A DNA stretch of 31,142 nucleotides from Nemertoderma westbladi (GCA_032718475.1 JAUCBJ010003599.1:1-31142); one strand, 5' to 3'. Counted from the stretch's first letter, positions 1 to 10,640 are shown. Notes: generated by a model from the letters alone, not told the origin. A program made the numbers and translations.

Positions 1-390
1 GGGGTAGTCGTTATTACTAAGCATATTATATATTTTATCCAAACTGCGCCCTCTGCCTTCTACTGTAGAGCTATTTCGTATAGCTCGTTTAACTGCGGAA
101 CGTGCGGTGGCTGTAATAATGGTACGTGGGTGGTGGCTACTATTATAGTTAAGTATAATCCCAGCATTAGTGGGTTTAATGTATAATTCAAAATCAATAG
201 AACCCTGGCTATTAACACTTGTAAGGACATCCAGAAACGGAAGGCTAGATTAGGACTTTTATAGTGTATATTTATTGGTGGGGTGGCAACTATTCAAATA
301 TTCTAAAAATAGCACCAGTTCGTTCTCCCCATGCGGCCATATCGCAGTAGTATAATAGTTTCTAGTATCCTTACCGGTTAGACGCATAGT
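1..390 (-). pseudogene. Penelope-like element reverse transcriptase fragment, decayed
   Basis: Reading the minus strand from about 390 to 1 gives one frame resembling the C-terminal part of a Penelope-like (PLE) reverse transcriptase. Visible pieces are IWPHGENELVLFLEYLNS, then SLPFLDVLTS, then LYIKPTNAGIILNYNSSHHP, and a tail running off the window edge. The LPFLDV block and the KPTxxGxxLxYxSxHP block are known PLE hallmarks. Two in-frame TAA codons lie between the FLEYLNS block and LPFLDV. The position where the YxDD active-site box would be expected reads NYYTTA, so catalytic aspartates are not visible. I infer a dead copy. PLEs encode RT plus a GIY-YIG endonuclease; the endonuclease part would lie left of the window. 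Identification is firm at family level, but the clade is not assigned. Confidence 0.8.
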
Positions 391-427
391 TGATTACTGC
401 TTGATAAGGCCTGTTGACTGAAATATA

Positions 428-445
428 GCATTATTATTATTATAT
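428..445 (-). repeat. (TAA)n tail of the RTE-like LINE
   Basis: On the minus strand the sequence after the LINE ORF ends in ATAATAATAATAATG. This fits the short simple-repeat 3' tail typical of RTE-type non-LTR elements. It marks the likely 3' end of the element and its junction with the PLE fragment. Confidence 0.55.
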
Positions 446-630
446 ACCGATTACGTGATATAGACCACATTCAACTTATATTATTACAATCGAACTTTCG
501 GAGGCAACTAGAAAAGTAATGAAGGTAGACATTGCTTCCTTTCTTAACTAAGTTTCCAGACTTATCGGTAAACACCCGAGTAGCCGAAGTGCAACTACTA
601 GGATCGGCATGCTGCATTGCAGCTGCATTT

Positions 631-2875
631 TTAAGAATGCTGTGCCGGCTTGTCAACAAAATTACACCGCCACAACTCCCTATCACCCATGACATTTGCT
701 AGATCATCCGCATCTTTAAGGCCAGTGTCCTTTAAGATGCGTCTCAAGAAAGTCATGGGCTGTCCACCATGCTTATTCACTCCATGAGGCTGCCAAAGTA
801 CAAGATTATGCACTGGCTGGTCCTCACGGCGAAAGCAATGTCCTGCAAAGCGGAGGCGATTTTGTTCTAGTGTCAAGCTTGGGGGAACCAATGAGACACC
901 TCCAATGTTATATAGTGTCTGGTTGGAGATGTGTGCATTGTACTTGACACAATGTACCCGGCGTAGCATTCTTGTGAATGTGCCATCCAGAGATTTGGTG
1001 TCCTCAGCAGTTAGAGCCCAGCATGGACTCCCGTAGAGGAGTACTGGAACTACTGCTGCTCTAAATAATCGGACCTTAAGTTTCCGATTAATTCTAGGTG
1101 ACTTCCAAATCCTGGAAAGCCTATTCAAGGCTGCCCATGCCTTTCCCTTACGTATTCGAAGGTCCTCACCTGACTTCCGGATCCATGATCCCAGGTAACA
1201 GAAGTCGTCCACATGCTCAAGCATACCATCCTTTGAGCTTATGCTCATCCGATCAGAGACTTGCTGAGGATTTTCAAAGTTAACTGTCAGAATTTTGGTC
1301 TTTCTGGAGTTAATAAAAAGACCAACACTAGAAGCAGCATGTTCTAATGAGCTGAGGAGCCGCTGGGCTCCCTCTAATGATTCTGAGAGTACTCCTAAGT
1401 CATCAGCAAAGTCTAGATCAGTTAGGTACTTGGCAGGATTTCCTCGACTTCTGGAGCCAGTAGGTGGAGTTATCATCACCCCATCATCATTATGATGATC
1501 TAAGGACATGCGTAGAACATAGTCAACCACAATAATGAACAAGAATGGTGCAAGTGTGTCTCCTTGGAGGACGCCCCATAACACTTCAAATGGTTCTGTG
1601 TCACCGTCAACAGTGAGACACAAATGTTGTCGAACCATCGTATACTGATCTGATTGCTGCAATAATTTCATCAGGAATCCCATATAATGAAAGTATGCTG
1701 AACATACGTGAGCGAGAGACTGAATCAAAGGCCTTGAAGAAGTCAACAAAGATAACAGCCAGATGCCTGTCTTTCTTTTTTGATAACTCTTCAATTATCC
1801 TTCTAAGTGCCAAAATGGGCTCCATGGTCCCACGACCTTTACGGAACCCATTCTGATTTCCACGTAGCAGTCTCTCAATGGGATCCCTGATGCGATTTAA
1901 TAGAATTCTATTGTATAGTTTTGCAGCAATCGAGATCAATGAGATTCCCCGAAAAGAACCATAGAGTGTTAGGTTGCCCTTCTTGGGAATTGGCACCAAC
2001 TTATTTGTTTTCATTTCTTGTGGGACTCTTGTTGTACGGTACATGTCTACTATGATGGGATAGATGAGCTTTAAACACTCAAGTATTTTAAAGACCTCAG
2101 GGGGAACACCATCTACTCCACTGGCACGATTGGTCTTAATGCTCTTTGCAGCAGCCTTCACTTCTGCAAAGGAGATATCGCCAATGGGAATATCTGGGAG
2201 TACAGACTCAGACACTTTTACTTCTATAAAGTTATCAGGCAATACCCTGTCATTATTGAGGAGCTTTTCAAAGTGGGCTTTCCAACCATTGAGGCGATCG
2301 GCTGGTGATTCAGCCTTAACCTTGGTGGTTGGTTGGCTTTTCCGCCCAGTAAGCAGATTGATCGATTTCCATGCCTGGGATGATTGCCTGCTGTCGTCAG
2401 CATCATTGATGGCATCAACCTGTTGGTTTATTAGCTCCTGTAGATTAACAGAGTACTGCTTGTTCAGGGACCTAGATGCAGCTTTAACTGCATTCTTGGC
2501 CGCTGTAGTCTGTTTGAGTCGGGACTCTTTCTGCGCCTTATGAAGGTCATTTCGGCACTTTCGGCAAGTGCAAACTCGGAGACTGTCTACTCCACTTATA
2601 AATTGAATATGACATTGCTCACATCTAATTACACCAAGGGGATAATTTTTCGTATCACTCCCGTGAACTAAAAAGTAATTCGTCTGTATCCTTCCTATTT
2701 GGATTGAAAAATGTAGGTAGTTGTTCATATTACAGAATTTCGGTTTGCCATGCCAATTATCCGACCTTGAAATCTTTAGAGGTGGAATTGTTTCTTCAAT
2801 TTCGACCTGGCGAGAAACAAAAAGCTCAGGTTCAGGCATTCCAGTTCTTTTCAATGTTTGCCTCGTCCTTTTCAA
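631..2875 (-). pseudogene. RTE-like non-LTR retrotransposon reverse transcriptase, frameshifted
   Basis: Two overlapping minus-strand frames make one reverse transcriptase. The first (2875 to 1607, 422 codons) carries a linker with WKSINLLTGRK at residues 169-179, then KTNRASGVDGVPPEVFK, the IPKKG block (296-300), NQNGFRKGRGT, and RT motif A VDFFKAFDSV (377-386). It stops at 1607. The second (into 631) carries motif B GVLQGDTLAP, motif C FADD, FINSRKTKI, FCYLGSWI, and a long C-terminal domain ending in WRCNFVDKPAQHS. A one-base indel near 1615 separates them. Known role: copies element RNA at the target site. The order and spacing of motifs suit RTE-like LINEs. I see no apurinic endonuclease domain upstream, so the copy seems 5' truncated or chimeric. 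It is probably inactive. Confidence 0.88.
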
Positions 2876-3128
2876 TCCAACATTTAATGGCTCAACAAAG
2901 GCAGAAGATGGTCGTCGAGCAAACTGATGAAAGGCAACAATATGCTTCTTCTGTTGGTCTAAAGGAGTGGCATGCCATTTCCCTCTTCTCTGAAAAATGC
3001 TGCATACTCATTTGATAATCTATACTTTCCTTGGCCATAAATAGCCTTAGCGGAGTCAGAGTCATCGATCCATTCGTCCAATTTCCGTGAGACTCCCTGC
3101 ACCTCCCAAGCAACACTACTATCATTAA
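2560..3128 (-). pseudogene. Unidentified coding sequence upstream of the LINE RT domain
   Basis: Upstream of the RT linker the frame starting at 2875 reads a basic stretch (MKRTRQTLKRTGMPEPELFV) and later a Cys cluster at residues 85, 88, 102, 104 and 107 (CEQC, then CTCRKC), a plausible zinc-binding module. Further upstream the same frame remains open through WHATPLDQQKKHIVAFHQFA. Another frame then gives VAWEVQGVSRKLDEWIDDSD and AKAIYGQGKYRLSNEYAAFF up to about 3128. The text reads like protein but matches no endonuclease I recognise. It may be a LINE-specific N-terminus, a captured exon, or a separate older gene fragment the LINE abuts. Confidence 0.4.
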
Positions 3129-3764
3129 GTTTATAATAGTTATGAATGTTATGTATAATTAAATTCTATTAACAATTCAATAACAGTCAAAACCCATATC
3201 CTGCTTAGCCATTTATATGTATCGATATAAAATAAACTATCTGGTGGTAAATTTAATAGATTATAAAATCTAAAAATTAATGTTTTGGGCTGCTACCTAC
3301 CTACTACTAGCTGTGACACAGGTCGTCACCGCACGCAGGCCTGAGCCATCGCTAAACTCGAGGGCTCGCTATGTGTACAGTCCACCCTGCAAACAGAGCA
3401 AACTGGAGCATAGGAGGGCGAATTGGAGTCTGTGGCCTGGTAACCAGTGACTCGGCGAGCTGGTGGATAAGGATGTCCTTACATCACATACCATCGGTGG
3501 TGCCAATGAGTGGTGTAACACTTATCCTCCTTGACTCACACTCATTGTTGTAGTGCTGTTATTTCGCTATATTATTATAAGATGTGGCATAGGAGTTTCC
3601 CATCGCGATGTAAAATTATGCCACCCTGTGATTGGTCCAGATGCTATTAGGTCCATGAGGACTCCCCCACAGTTACCCCTTGTCAGTCAAGGTATACAGA
3701 AGCAAGCATCACCACCCATTCGACTGACACAGAACCAATAATGACTCCAATTAAATTTCCAACT
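3129..3764. other. No identified gene; moderately GC-rich repeat-like stretch
   Basis: 3129-3290 is plain AT-rich DNA. 3300-3740 is richer in G+C. It has short frames on both strands (for example QLAESLVTRPQTPIRPPMLQ on the minus strand) but no domain I can name. I looked for a tRNA-type promoter that would mark a SINE and did not find one. It could be the 5' part of the LINE at 631-3128 or another old repeat. Confidence 0.4.
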
Positions 3765-4140
3765 CATGACCTACTATAGATACGACCCACCAAGCTGCTG
3801 CAAAGCCCCTAAATTTAGTGGCCCAGTTATTTCTCTTAGATAGAACCCCTGAAGCAATAGGTCTAGCGCGTCGAAAGTACTTGTCCCTAACTAAAATTAT
3901 ATCCTCTTTCAGATGAGACAAATAAAAAGTTAATAGCTCCAGTAGTTTTCGAGATATGAGGAGTTCCTGGCACCCATACCATTTCGGAACATATCAATAT
4001 ACTAAAAGAGCGCCAAAAGTGAAAGTAGCACTTTCTTCACACGTGGTAAATTGGCCATACAGTTTGGCTACTGAGGCTTTAGAATGTGCTGATTTCATTG
4101 GGAAGGTTTATTCCTCTACATCAAACGTATCAAAGAGTTG

Positions 4141-4992
4141 TTTTTTGGGATGCTGATCACGAATATGACATTGAAAATATCGCACCTTGTTGATTACGGC
4201 TTTTTTTTATACGTGTCAATGTGCGGCACAAATAATACAAGTAGCACAAATTTCATAATGAAAAATCATTACCAAATCAACCTGATTTTATAACATTTGG
4301 GGTTTTTTGGGATGCTGATCACGAATATGACACTCATAAATATCGTATTATCCATCCAACCAAATTTGAGTTTTCCTCTTTGAAATTTTAGGCTACTTGC
4401 ATTTTTCGTCCCACCAGACAAACACGAAAAATATTAGTTGCATTACCACGAATTATTTTAACGAGTTGTATCGTGATTAGAGACCTTGAAAACCAGTATA
4501 GTTTCAGAATTACCAAACCAAAGGCAAAATTTAACAGTTTCAAACTTTTGCAACTTGTTGCACTTTTCGTTTTGGAGCACCAAAATGGCACCAAAATTGG
4601 GTTTGCACATACCAGAAATATTTATAACTACTTTCATCGTGATCAGCTACCTCGAAAACCCTTATACGTTTATAATTATCAAACCAAACACAAAATGTTT
4701 AGTTTGACAATTTTTTACTTGTACTTTTCGTCCTGGGGGCCAAAATCAGAAAATAGCACCAAAAATGATTGAATGCATTGCCAGAAAATTTAAATTTGCG
4801 AGAAATTTTGACATGTTTTATCGTGATCAGCGTCCTCGAAATCCCTTATACCATCAAAATTGTAATTTTTGAGCCAAGACCTACAAAATTTCTAATGTAA
4901 CCCCCCCCCCCCCCCCCCCCCCCCCCACGGGCCAATTAATTACTGTAGTAATATAGCCCGTATAGCCCGGGCCAGATAGCAGATAGTGTTAA
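4141..4992. repeat. Satellite-like repeat block ending in poly-C and a TTAA end
   Basis: TTTTTTGGGATGCTGATCAC occurs at 4141 and again at 4303, exactly 162 bases apart. A related unit with TCGTGATYAG followed by a CCTYGAAA core recurs at 4471, 4637 and 4821. Units carry GCACCAAAAT boxes. The block ends in 26 C (4901-4926), then AGCCCGGGCC and TTAA at 4989-4992. This layout mirrors the right end of the 13112-15032 element, where poly-C, AGCCCGGTAC and TTAA occur. I read it as the right part of a related element whose left end is not clear. Confidence 0.55.
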
Positions 4993-5375
4993 ACGTACCG
5001 GTAACTTAGGATAAATAATCCCCGACTAAATATGAATCTCTTAATTCCGCATCAACCACATAAACACATAGTAAAATAAAGTATCACTTCCTCAAAACAT
5101 TAAATGACACTGTATTCCAGGATAGTTAATAATAATTCCCATAAATAATATCAGTTCCTCATTAAATTGAAGTCGTAATATTAATTTATCTCAGCATGTC
5201 TATTATGTATCAATTACCTTTGTCTATTAAATCCAAGATAGTAAGAACGAACACTGTTAAGGTGACCTCGCATATTGTCTTACTTGAGATCCTCCGAAAG
5301 GGCCGATAAGTGTTCGGGGATTCAGATAGGAGTCCCGCTGGTTTAGGCAGAAGAGTAAACCTAGCATGATGATTC

Positions 5376-6638
5376 TTAACCCTATTACCACTGGGGTGTT
5401 TTGACCATTAGCACCACTGGGGGGGGGGGTGGGGCCGATTCGGCCCACCCACTATATTTTTGTAATCGTCCAATGAAATCCTACAAAATTTGGGCTGTTG
5501 GTGAAACAACTATAGATGAACACTACCAAACCTTAAAAAGTTAAAATTTCATAAGCAGGGAATCATAATTTTGATGAAAAATAAAAGTAGTCCCAGGACA
5601 AAATTACAAAATTTTTCGTTTTCTAAAAACTAATAGTGTGGCAGTGTTGGCTAGATTTAGTAGGTTTTTCAAGACGCTGAATCGAATGTGATTATATTCC
5701 ATTTCCAAAAATTGAAGTGGATGCTATTTTTCGTGCACCTAAGAAGTGGGCGTGGCACTTCAAATTTTGAAAAATTAGATATTCAGAAAATGCCCCTAAT
5801 TTTTTATTTCAACGCATCTTTATAGGTTTTCTGGGCCGCTGAATCGATTGAAAGTAATATAGAAGCCTGAAGACTTAGTGGTTCGCCATTTTTGGTGCAC
5901 CAAAATTAGGGCGTGGCACTTCAAATTTTGAAAAATACGAGATTCGGAAAATAAACCAAAATTGAAATTTTAACGCATTTATATAGGTTTTCTAGACCGC
6001 TGAATCGATTGAAAGTAATATAGAAGCCTGAAGACTTAGAGGTTAGCCATTTTTGATGTACCAAAATTAGGGCGTGGCACTTCAAATTTTGAAAAATGAA
6101 ATGAAAAATTTTGGTGCACCAAAAATGGCGAACCACTAAGTCTTCAGCTCATTACTTAATATTACTTTCAATCGATTCAGCGCTCCAGAAAACCAATAAA
6201 ATGCTTCGAAATCAAAACTTTAGTAAATTTTCCGAATAAAGTAATTTTGAAATTTTAAAGTGCCACGCCCTAATTTTGGTGCTCCAAAAATGACGTACCA
6301 CTACACTTACATACTTGTATAGAGCATTAGAGTGATCCAAACCAATAAAAATAAATAAAAATAGCCCAAACATAAATAATTACTAAATCACGAATGACTT
6401 TGTAAAATTCGAAAATTTCAAAAAATTTGGTGCTGGAGACCAAATTTTGAGGTGGCACCCACATCGAAAAGTAGAAATCCAATTGCAACGTCGTTTTTTG
6501 CAAAAGATGCGGCATTAAATTTGGCTAATTCTCAATAAAAATTGGGCCGGTACGTAATGTGGTTGCATAGTTACAGCAACTAAAAACTAGGAAAGGGCCG
6601 ATTCCCCCCCCCCCCCCCCCCAGTGGTAATGGGGTTAA
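5376..6638. mobile_element. Complete TTAA-flanked non-autonomous element (1.26 kb)
   Basis: TTAA at 5376-5379 and at 6635-6638 flank terminal inverted repeats CCCTATTACCACTGGGG (left) and the reverse complement of CCCCATTACCACTGGGG (right), with one mismatch. TTAA target duplications with CCC-starting termini are known for piggyBac-type transposons. The interior has no transposase frame. Near the left end is a G tract (5419-5434) and near the right end a C tract (6604-6621). Inside, a block around CGCTGAATCGA repeats at 5675, 5837 and 5998 (about 162-base steps). An inverted copy lies at 6105-6190, so much of the interior can fold back. Confidence 0.75.
5861..6190. repeat. Internal direct and inverted repeats of the TTAA element
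   Basis: The segment AGTAATATAGAAGCCTGAAG with the following TTTTTGGTGCACCAAAAT and GGGCGTGGCACTTC blocks occurs at 5861-5936 and again 161 bases later. The reverse complement appears at 6105-6190, including TGGCGAACCACTAAGTCTTC. The TTTTGGTGCACCAAAA core is itself a perfect palindrome. Confidence 0.75.
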
Positions 6639-6877
6639 AGAATAACCGGATCCTCCAACCCCAAGTCGAGCAGTAGCTTCATCTCTACATCAGATAAAGA
6701 ACTAATTTTACTCTCCTTCATGAATTTCGATAGACGATGGACGGTATATTCGTTTTACTGGCGGTCTCCGAGGAATTTGAGGCATTTATAGCACAATGAA
6801 GTCGGAACAGACTCCGGCATTCCGGGTTTACTGAATATATCGCCCGTCGAAATGTACAAATGTTAGTGGTAGGCCAT

Positions 6878-7371
6878 GGTGTCATCTGATCTATAAAAAA
6901 AGCCCTGACTAGTCGAACTAAGTGCCACTCTGTAGACCGAGCGAGCGAGCGTCATCTATACACACAGCACTTTCCAACTATAACTGCTACGGCCTCCCCT
7001 CCATACAGATTCAGATACTATGTCCAGATTAGATTAGGCCCCCGTGCCCGTGGCTGCCAGCCCGTGTAGAGAGAGGTGATAATAAATAGTCAAATAAATA
7101 CAGGTAATCAGGTAATGTAATAATGATAAGGCATTGATGCCTAACACCAGAACACAGTAACATCATAATGCAGTCAGCACTATCAGCAGTAATGTAATGC
7201 CTAACGCAGTAGTGCAGTGCAATGCAAATACCACATACTGAATAATTCACTACATTACCGCACCAGTACCAGAGTACTGCAGTACTGAAATAGAAGTGCA
7301 CTGGTTGGCACTTAGAATTTTCGACTGAAACATTGGCCATTTTTGAAAATACCACAATTTTATAAACCTTG
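6878..7371. other. No identified gene; low-complexity stretch
   Basis: Nothing codes convincingly here. 6943-6952 has a GAGC triplet-like repeat. 7080-7300 is rich in GTAATG and GCAGTAC-type words, suggesting an old simple repeat. Confidence 0.4.
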
Positions 7372-7867
7372 CCAATGAAATCAGCACATTATAAAACCTC
7401 AGTAGCCAAACTATACGGCCAAATTACCACTTTTGGCTATTTGAAAATTTCGAGCTACTTGTAATTTTGGTGCTCTTTTAGTGTCTATTATAAAATAAAC
7501 AATGAAGATTTCATTCTAATTTCGCTTTCGATTACTAATAATTAATTCGACTAACCAAAAAAGCATAATATGGTTTAATGGTTATACCCAAGTCTTGAAG
7601 GGTGATGCTTGTATTTTGAGTAATTTTATCAATTCCGAAAAGTGCTGATATCGTATGGGTGCCAGGAACTCCTCATATCTCGAAAACTACTGGAGCTATT
7701 AAATTTTTATTTGTCTCATCTGAAAGAGGACATAATTTTAGTTAGGGACAAGTACTTTCGACGCGCTAGACCTATTGTTTCAGGGGTTGTATCTAAGAGA
7801 AATAACTGGCCCACTAAATTTTGGGGCTTTGCAGCAGCTTGGCGGGTCGTATCTATAGTAGGTCATG

Positions 7868-8355
7868 GCCAACTATAATTTACCTCTATGCGATTAAATT
7901 GCCAACTCATTATATTGAGTATAATGTACTGGTAGATAGTTGGGCCCATAATCGAATACACCATGACCCACAGAACGGCTGTAGCTGGAGGACATTGTTT
8001 AGGGGATGGTATTGGCAGAAGCCGACCTGTTTGAACACAAATTGTGTTCTAGTGCTACGTACGATTACACCCTGCTTGGCATGACCCAAAGCACATGAGC
8101 AGCCACGCTGAGTGGGCGGAAGAAAGAACTAGGGAAACTCAAATTATAATATAATTATAATAAAAAAATTAAATACTAATAAATTACAATTCAATATAAT
8201 TTCATTAAATTTATGTCACTTTTTATCATTATATTATAAATGTAAATATATTTAATAGTAGTGCAGTACGGTAGTGCAGTTTGTAGTACCCACTTAAACT
8301 TGAAACTTAAACTTATTAAAAACTTAACATAAAACTTAAAAATTGGAGGGCACAA
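7868..8355. promoter_or_regulatory. Upstream region of the receptor gene
   Basis: No gene is seen. 8140-8340 is very AT-rich and directly precedes the receptor start codon. AAAACTTAA-like words repeat at 8293-8340 (ACTTGAAACTTAAACTTATT, then AAAACTTAACATAAAACTTA). I cannot point to a specific promoter element. 7900-8110 is an unassigned, more balanced stretch. Confidence 0.3.
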
Positions 8356-9646
8356 ATGGCAAATTTTAGTGCTGAATATATTTCAAGAACAGAAGATATA
8401 TTGTTCACAGTTGGTGTTGGTACTCTTTGGTTGGCTATTATAGTTCCATCACTGGTCATATATATAATCATTAACACCGTCATAATCCGTGAGAAACGCT
8501 TCCATAATGTTTGTTACATGCTGATGTTTCAATTGACATGCTATGAAGCTTTTACCATGTCAGTTTCCTTGTTCGTAGTCCTACCCTTGTCTGCAGTATA
8601 CACTTTAACAGGATATGTTTATATATCAATTGATACAATTCGCATTATTACAGTAGTAAAAGTATGGTTCTTTTATATGGTATTGTATAGCCATATAATT
8701 ATTGGCTTAAATCGTTTCTATTGTGTCATTTATTATGACCGATTCAATGAGCTGTTAATGCGTAGGGCAGCTTATATTATGATTCCATTTGGACTCATAA
8801 CTTCCTCCATTATCATTTATCCTTTTATATTGGGAGATTGGGAAATGCATTGGGAATCAAAACTTTGGGGTTGGGATGTTGATTCTAGAGCCAAGTATAT
8901 TGGCGCTACCCAAAACATCGTACAAATATCTATTACTGCTGGTAAGTTGTCTATGAAATTTTCACATAATATATATATATAATAGATTCATGTGATAGAA
9001 TAAATCCCCAATCCCCAACCCCCACCACCCCCCCCCCCCCCCATCCCATGTCTATCAAATAGGGTTTAACATTGAACCACCATGTTTTAACAATGCTGAT
9101 CACACCTAGAGTCGATGGCCTCCCTAATGGATTGCTGAATATCCACTACACCAAATAGCTACTTCTTTCAACTATAGATAACTAACTAGAGTATCTACTG
9201 TATTGTATATGTAACAACTTTTCATACATATATTCATATTTTTTGCACTTCCTAAAATCCTTATTAGTAGTATTATCTGTTTTCCAGGTATTGTCATCTT
9301 CATTGTTGTCAACTACACAATAATAACGTTGTTTATAAAACAGAAGAAACATAATGTTCAGTCGAATAAAACAAAAGACAATACTAAGAAGCATGACGAG
9401 TTCAGGATAGCGATACAGTTCAGTATAATTGCTGCAGTTATCGCCGTGTGTTCTATTATACACTTTGTAATTATGTATTTAGCTGTTCCATATTATTATA
9501 AGTCATTTCGAGTTCGACGTTACCTTATGGTGTTTCAGTCTACCCTTTGGTTGGTTAATTTTGGAGTCGATATCCCAGTTTATATGATATTCAATGCCAC
9601 CATTCGCAGAAATGTATTGATGATACTTGGACGGAAAGTGAAGTGA
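8356..9646 (+). CDS. Seven-transmembrane receptor (GPCR-like), two exons
   Basis: Exon 1 is 8356-8941 and exon 2 is 9288-9646. The junction splits a Gly codon (G/GT) across a GTAAGT donor at 8942 and a TTTTCCAG acceptor ending at 9287. The spliced product is 314 residues. Hydrophobic segments lie near residues 14-43, 50-82, 94-124, 136-160, 188-212, 234-262 and 272-299, giving seven helices. After helix 3 it reads GLNRFYCV, in the place of the usual DRY motif. Helix 7 ends DIPVYMIFNATIRRNVLM, like the P-(x)2-Y...N-x-x-x-R end of rhodopsin-type receptors. A basic loop (KQKKHNVQSNKTKDNTKK) separates helices 5 and 6. The short loops and NRF motif recall nematode serpentine chemoreceptors (Srx-like), but this is similarity by eye. 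No stops or frameshifts occur, so it looks functional. It likely senses an external ligand at the plasma membrane. Confidence 0.8.
8942..9287 (+). other. Intron of the 7TM receptor gene, with poly-C tract
   Basis: The 346-base intron has a GTAAGT donor and a pyrimidine-rich TTTTCCAG acceptor. It holds a C-rich tract at 9006-9048 with 15 consecutive C at 9028-9042. Unspliced translation reaches a stop at 8980-8982. Confidence 0.75.
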
Positions 9647-10470
9647 CTGCTGAATCAAAAAATTGTAATTATTGATGTCTCATCATCATACAATTAAATA
9701 TTATACTTCAAGTGTATACTTTGTTTGCTGCTTCATAATAATCACCAAGACATTCAACATAATTAATATGTCAGATAATAACTATTTGCATCTGTTGAAA
9801 TTTAGCACTTTTGATACATAACGGAAACAATTCACCTCTACTCAGTCAATTTAGTCAACATTTGCACAGCTTTTGTCGTTATGTCGTTATTTGACATGAT
9901 ATGGCTGCTCACTATATTGGCATATGTGCTATGCTTGTACAATCTAACGCGTTCAAATCAGTGTTGGATGGTGTGTGTATCTTAGAATGGGAACGATTGG
10001 CTTAGTTTATTTTCTGAATAGACTGTGTCCGACAGCACCAGCCATCACACAACCTTTGAACAAACATTTATTTGTTATTTTATCATTTATCACTGATTTA
10101 AACTGTACTTAAAACTTAATTTGAAATAGTAGTAGTATTAGACTGATGGATATCTGCCAAACATCACTGAACTGTGCATGGTGGTATATATAAAATGTTT
10201 TATGTGCATTTAGTAGGTAATATTATTATTACCATCAATATTCAGTCCGATGGCTGGCTTGCATCATTGTTGTTATTGTTATTATTGTTTATTATTAGAG
10301 AGTGCCATTCAAAAATCAATATATTTAATGTTGAGGATTGATGTCGAGCGCGGCATGGGCATATTATATGATGAGCAGCCTCCAGAGGCTGGGGGGAAGG
10401 TCGAACTGGGATGAGGGTCTTGCCACGTATATAAAGAATGCTTACGTTATATCAAATTAAATACTTCAAA
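9647..10470. other. No gene seen; AT-rich with short TTATTG simple repeats
   Basis: This stretch follows the receptor stop codon. It may hold the 3' untranslated region; AATTAAA-like words occur near 9690. A TTGTTATTG-type simple repeat lies at 10268-10297. I find no conserved frame. Confidence 0.35.
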
Positions 10471-10474
10471 TTGA

Positions 10475-10640
10475 CCAGAGAGTAAAATTTCCATTCCATC
10501 CCAAATGTATTCTTCCCAGCGTTGTATTGCTTCTTGTGTTGGTCTTTTTCTAAATTCCAAGAAGACCAAAATCATCGAATTTGAGTCGGGTGGAATCTCA
10601 AATCGAGTTTGAGAACGAGATATCGAGATCGATTTGGAGA
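10475..10640 (+). pseudogene. Small RT fragment of an RTE-like LINE
   Basis: On the plus strand one frame reads SSQRCIASCVGLFLNSKKTK followed by IIEFESGGISNRV and a stop. This matches, in order, the ASSVGLFINSRKTKI stretch of the RTE-like RT at 631-1794, i.e. the segment after the FADD box. The nucleotide similarity is visible too (TTTTTCTAAATTCCAAGAAG against the corresponding coding bases near 1300). The open frame on the opposite strand here is a shadow of this fragment. Confidence 0.5.

Larger units (their letters stand above)
5218..6877 (-). pseudogene. Unidentified coding remnant split by a TTAA element
   Basis: From an ATG at 6877 (context ACACCATGG) a minus-strand frame reads MAYH, a stop, then HLYISTGDIFSKPGMPESVP, CYKCLKFLGDRQ, a second stop, and SDVEMKLLLDLGLEDPVIL up to TTAA at 6638. 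After the inserted element (5376-6638), protein-like text resumes with a frame change (RIIMLGLLFCLNQRDSYLNP, or alternatively PKPAGLLSESP in another frame). It runs to a possible splice donor ACAAAG/GTAATT at 5218. I cannot name the family. The frame preference and plausible start suggest a once-real exon carried inside the inverted-arm region. It could be host, transposon or viral in origin. Confidence 0.35.
3765..7867. mobile_element. Region bounded by long inverted repeat arms (about 4.1 kb)
   Basis: The left arm begins at 3765 with CATGACCTACTATAGATACG. Its reverse complement ends at 7867. Matching continues through about 3765-3985 versus 7650-7867 (both include the CGCGTC/GACGCG block and the GGAGTTCCTGGCACCCATAC segment). 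It then resumes at 4003-4110 versus 7372-7480 (GTTTGGCTACTGAGG); the right arm holds about 170 extra bases between. An 18-base near-identical direct repeat, ATTAAATTKCCAACTCAT, lies at 3750-3767 and 7893-7910. This can be one large terminal-inverted-repeat element, or two copies of one repeat inserted head to head. The interior holds a satellite-like block, a TTAA element and a coding remnant. Confidence 0.6.

Noticed and set aside
3371-3741. Two adjacent plus-strand small frames
   Set aside because: No motif and no splice signals. The stretch is more likely an old repeat.
9182-9463. Minus-strand open frame over the second receptor exon
   Set aside because: It is a shadow of the receptor coding strand and its intron.
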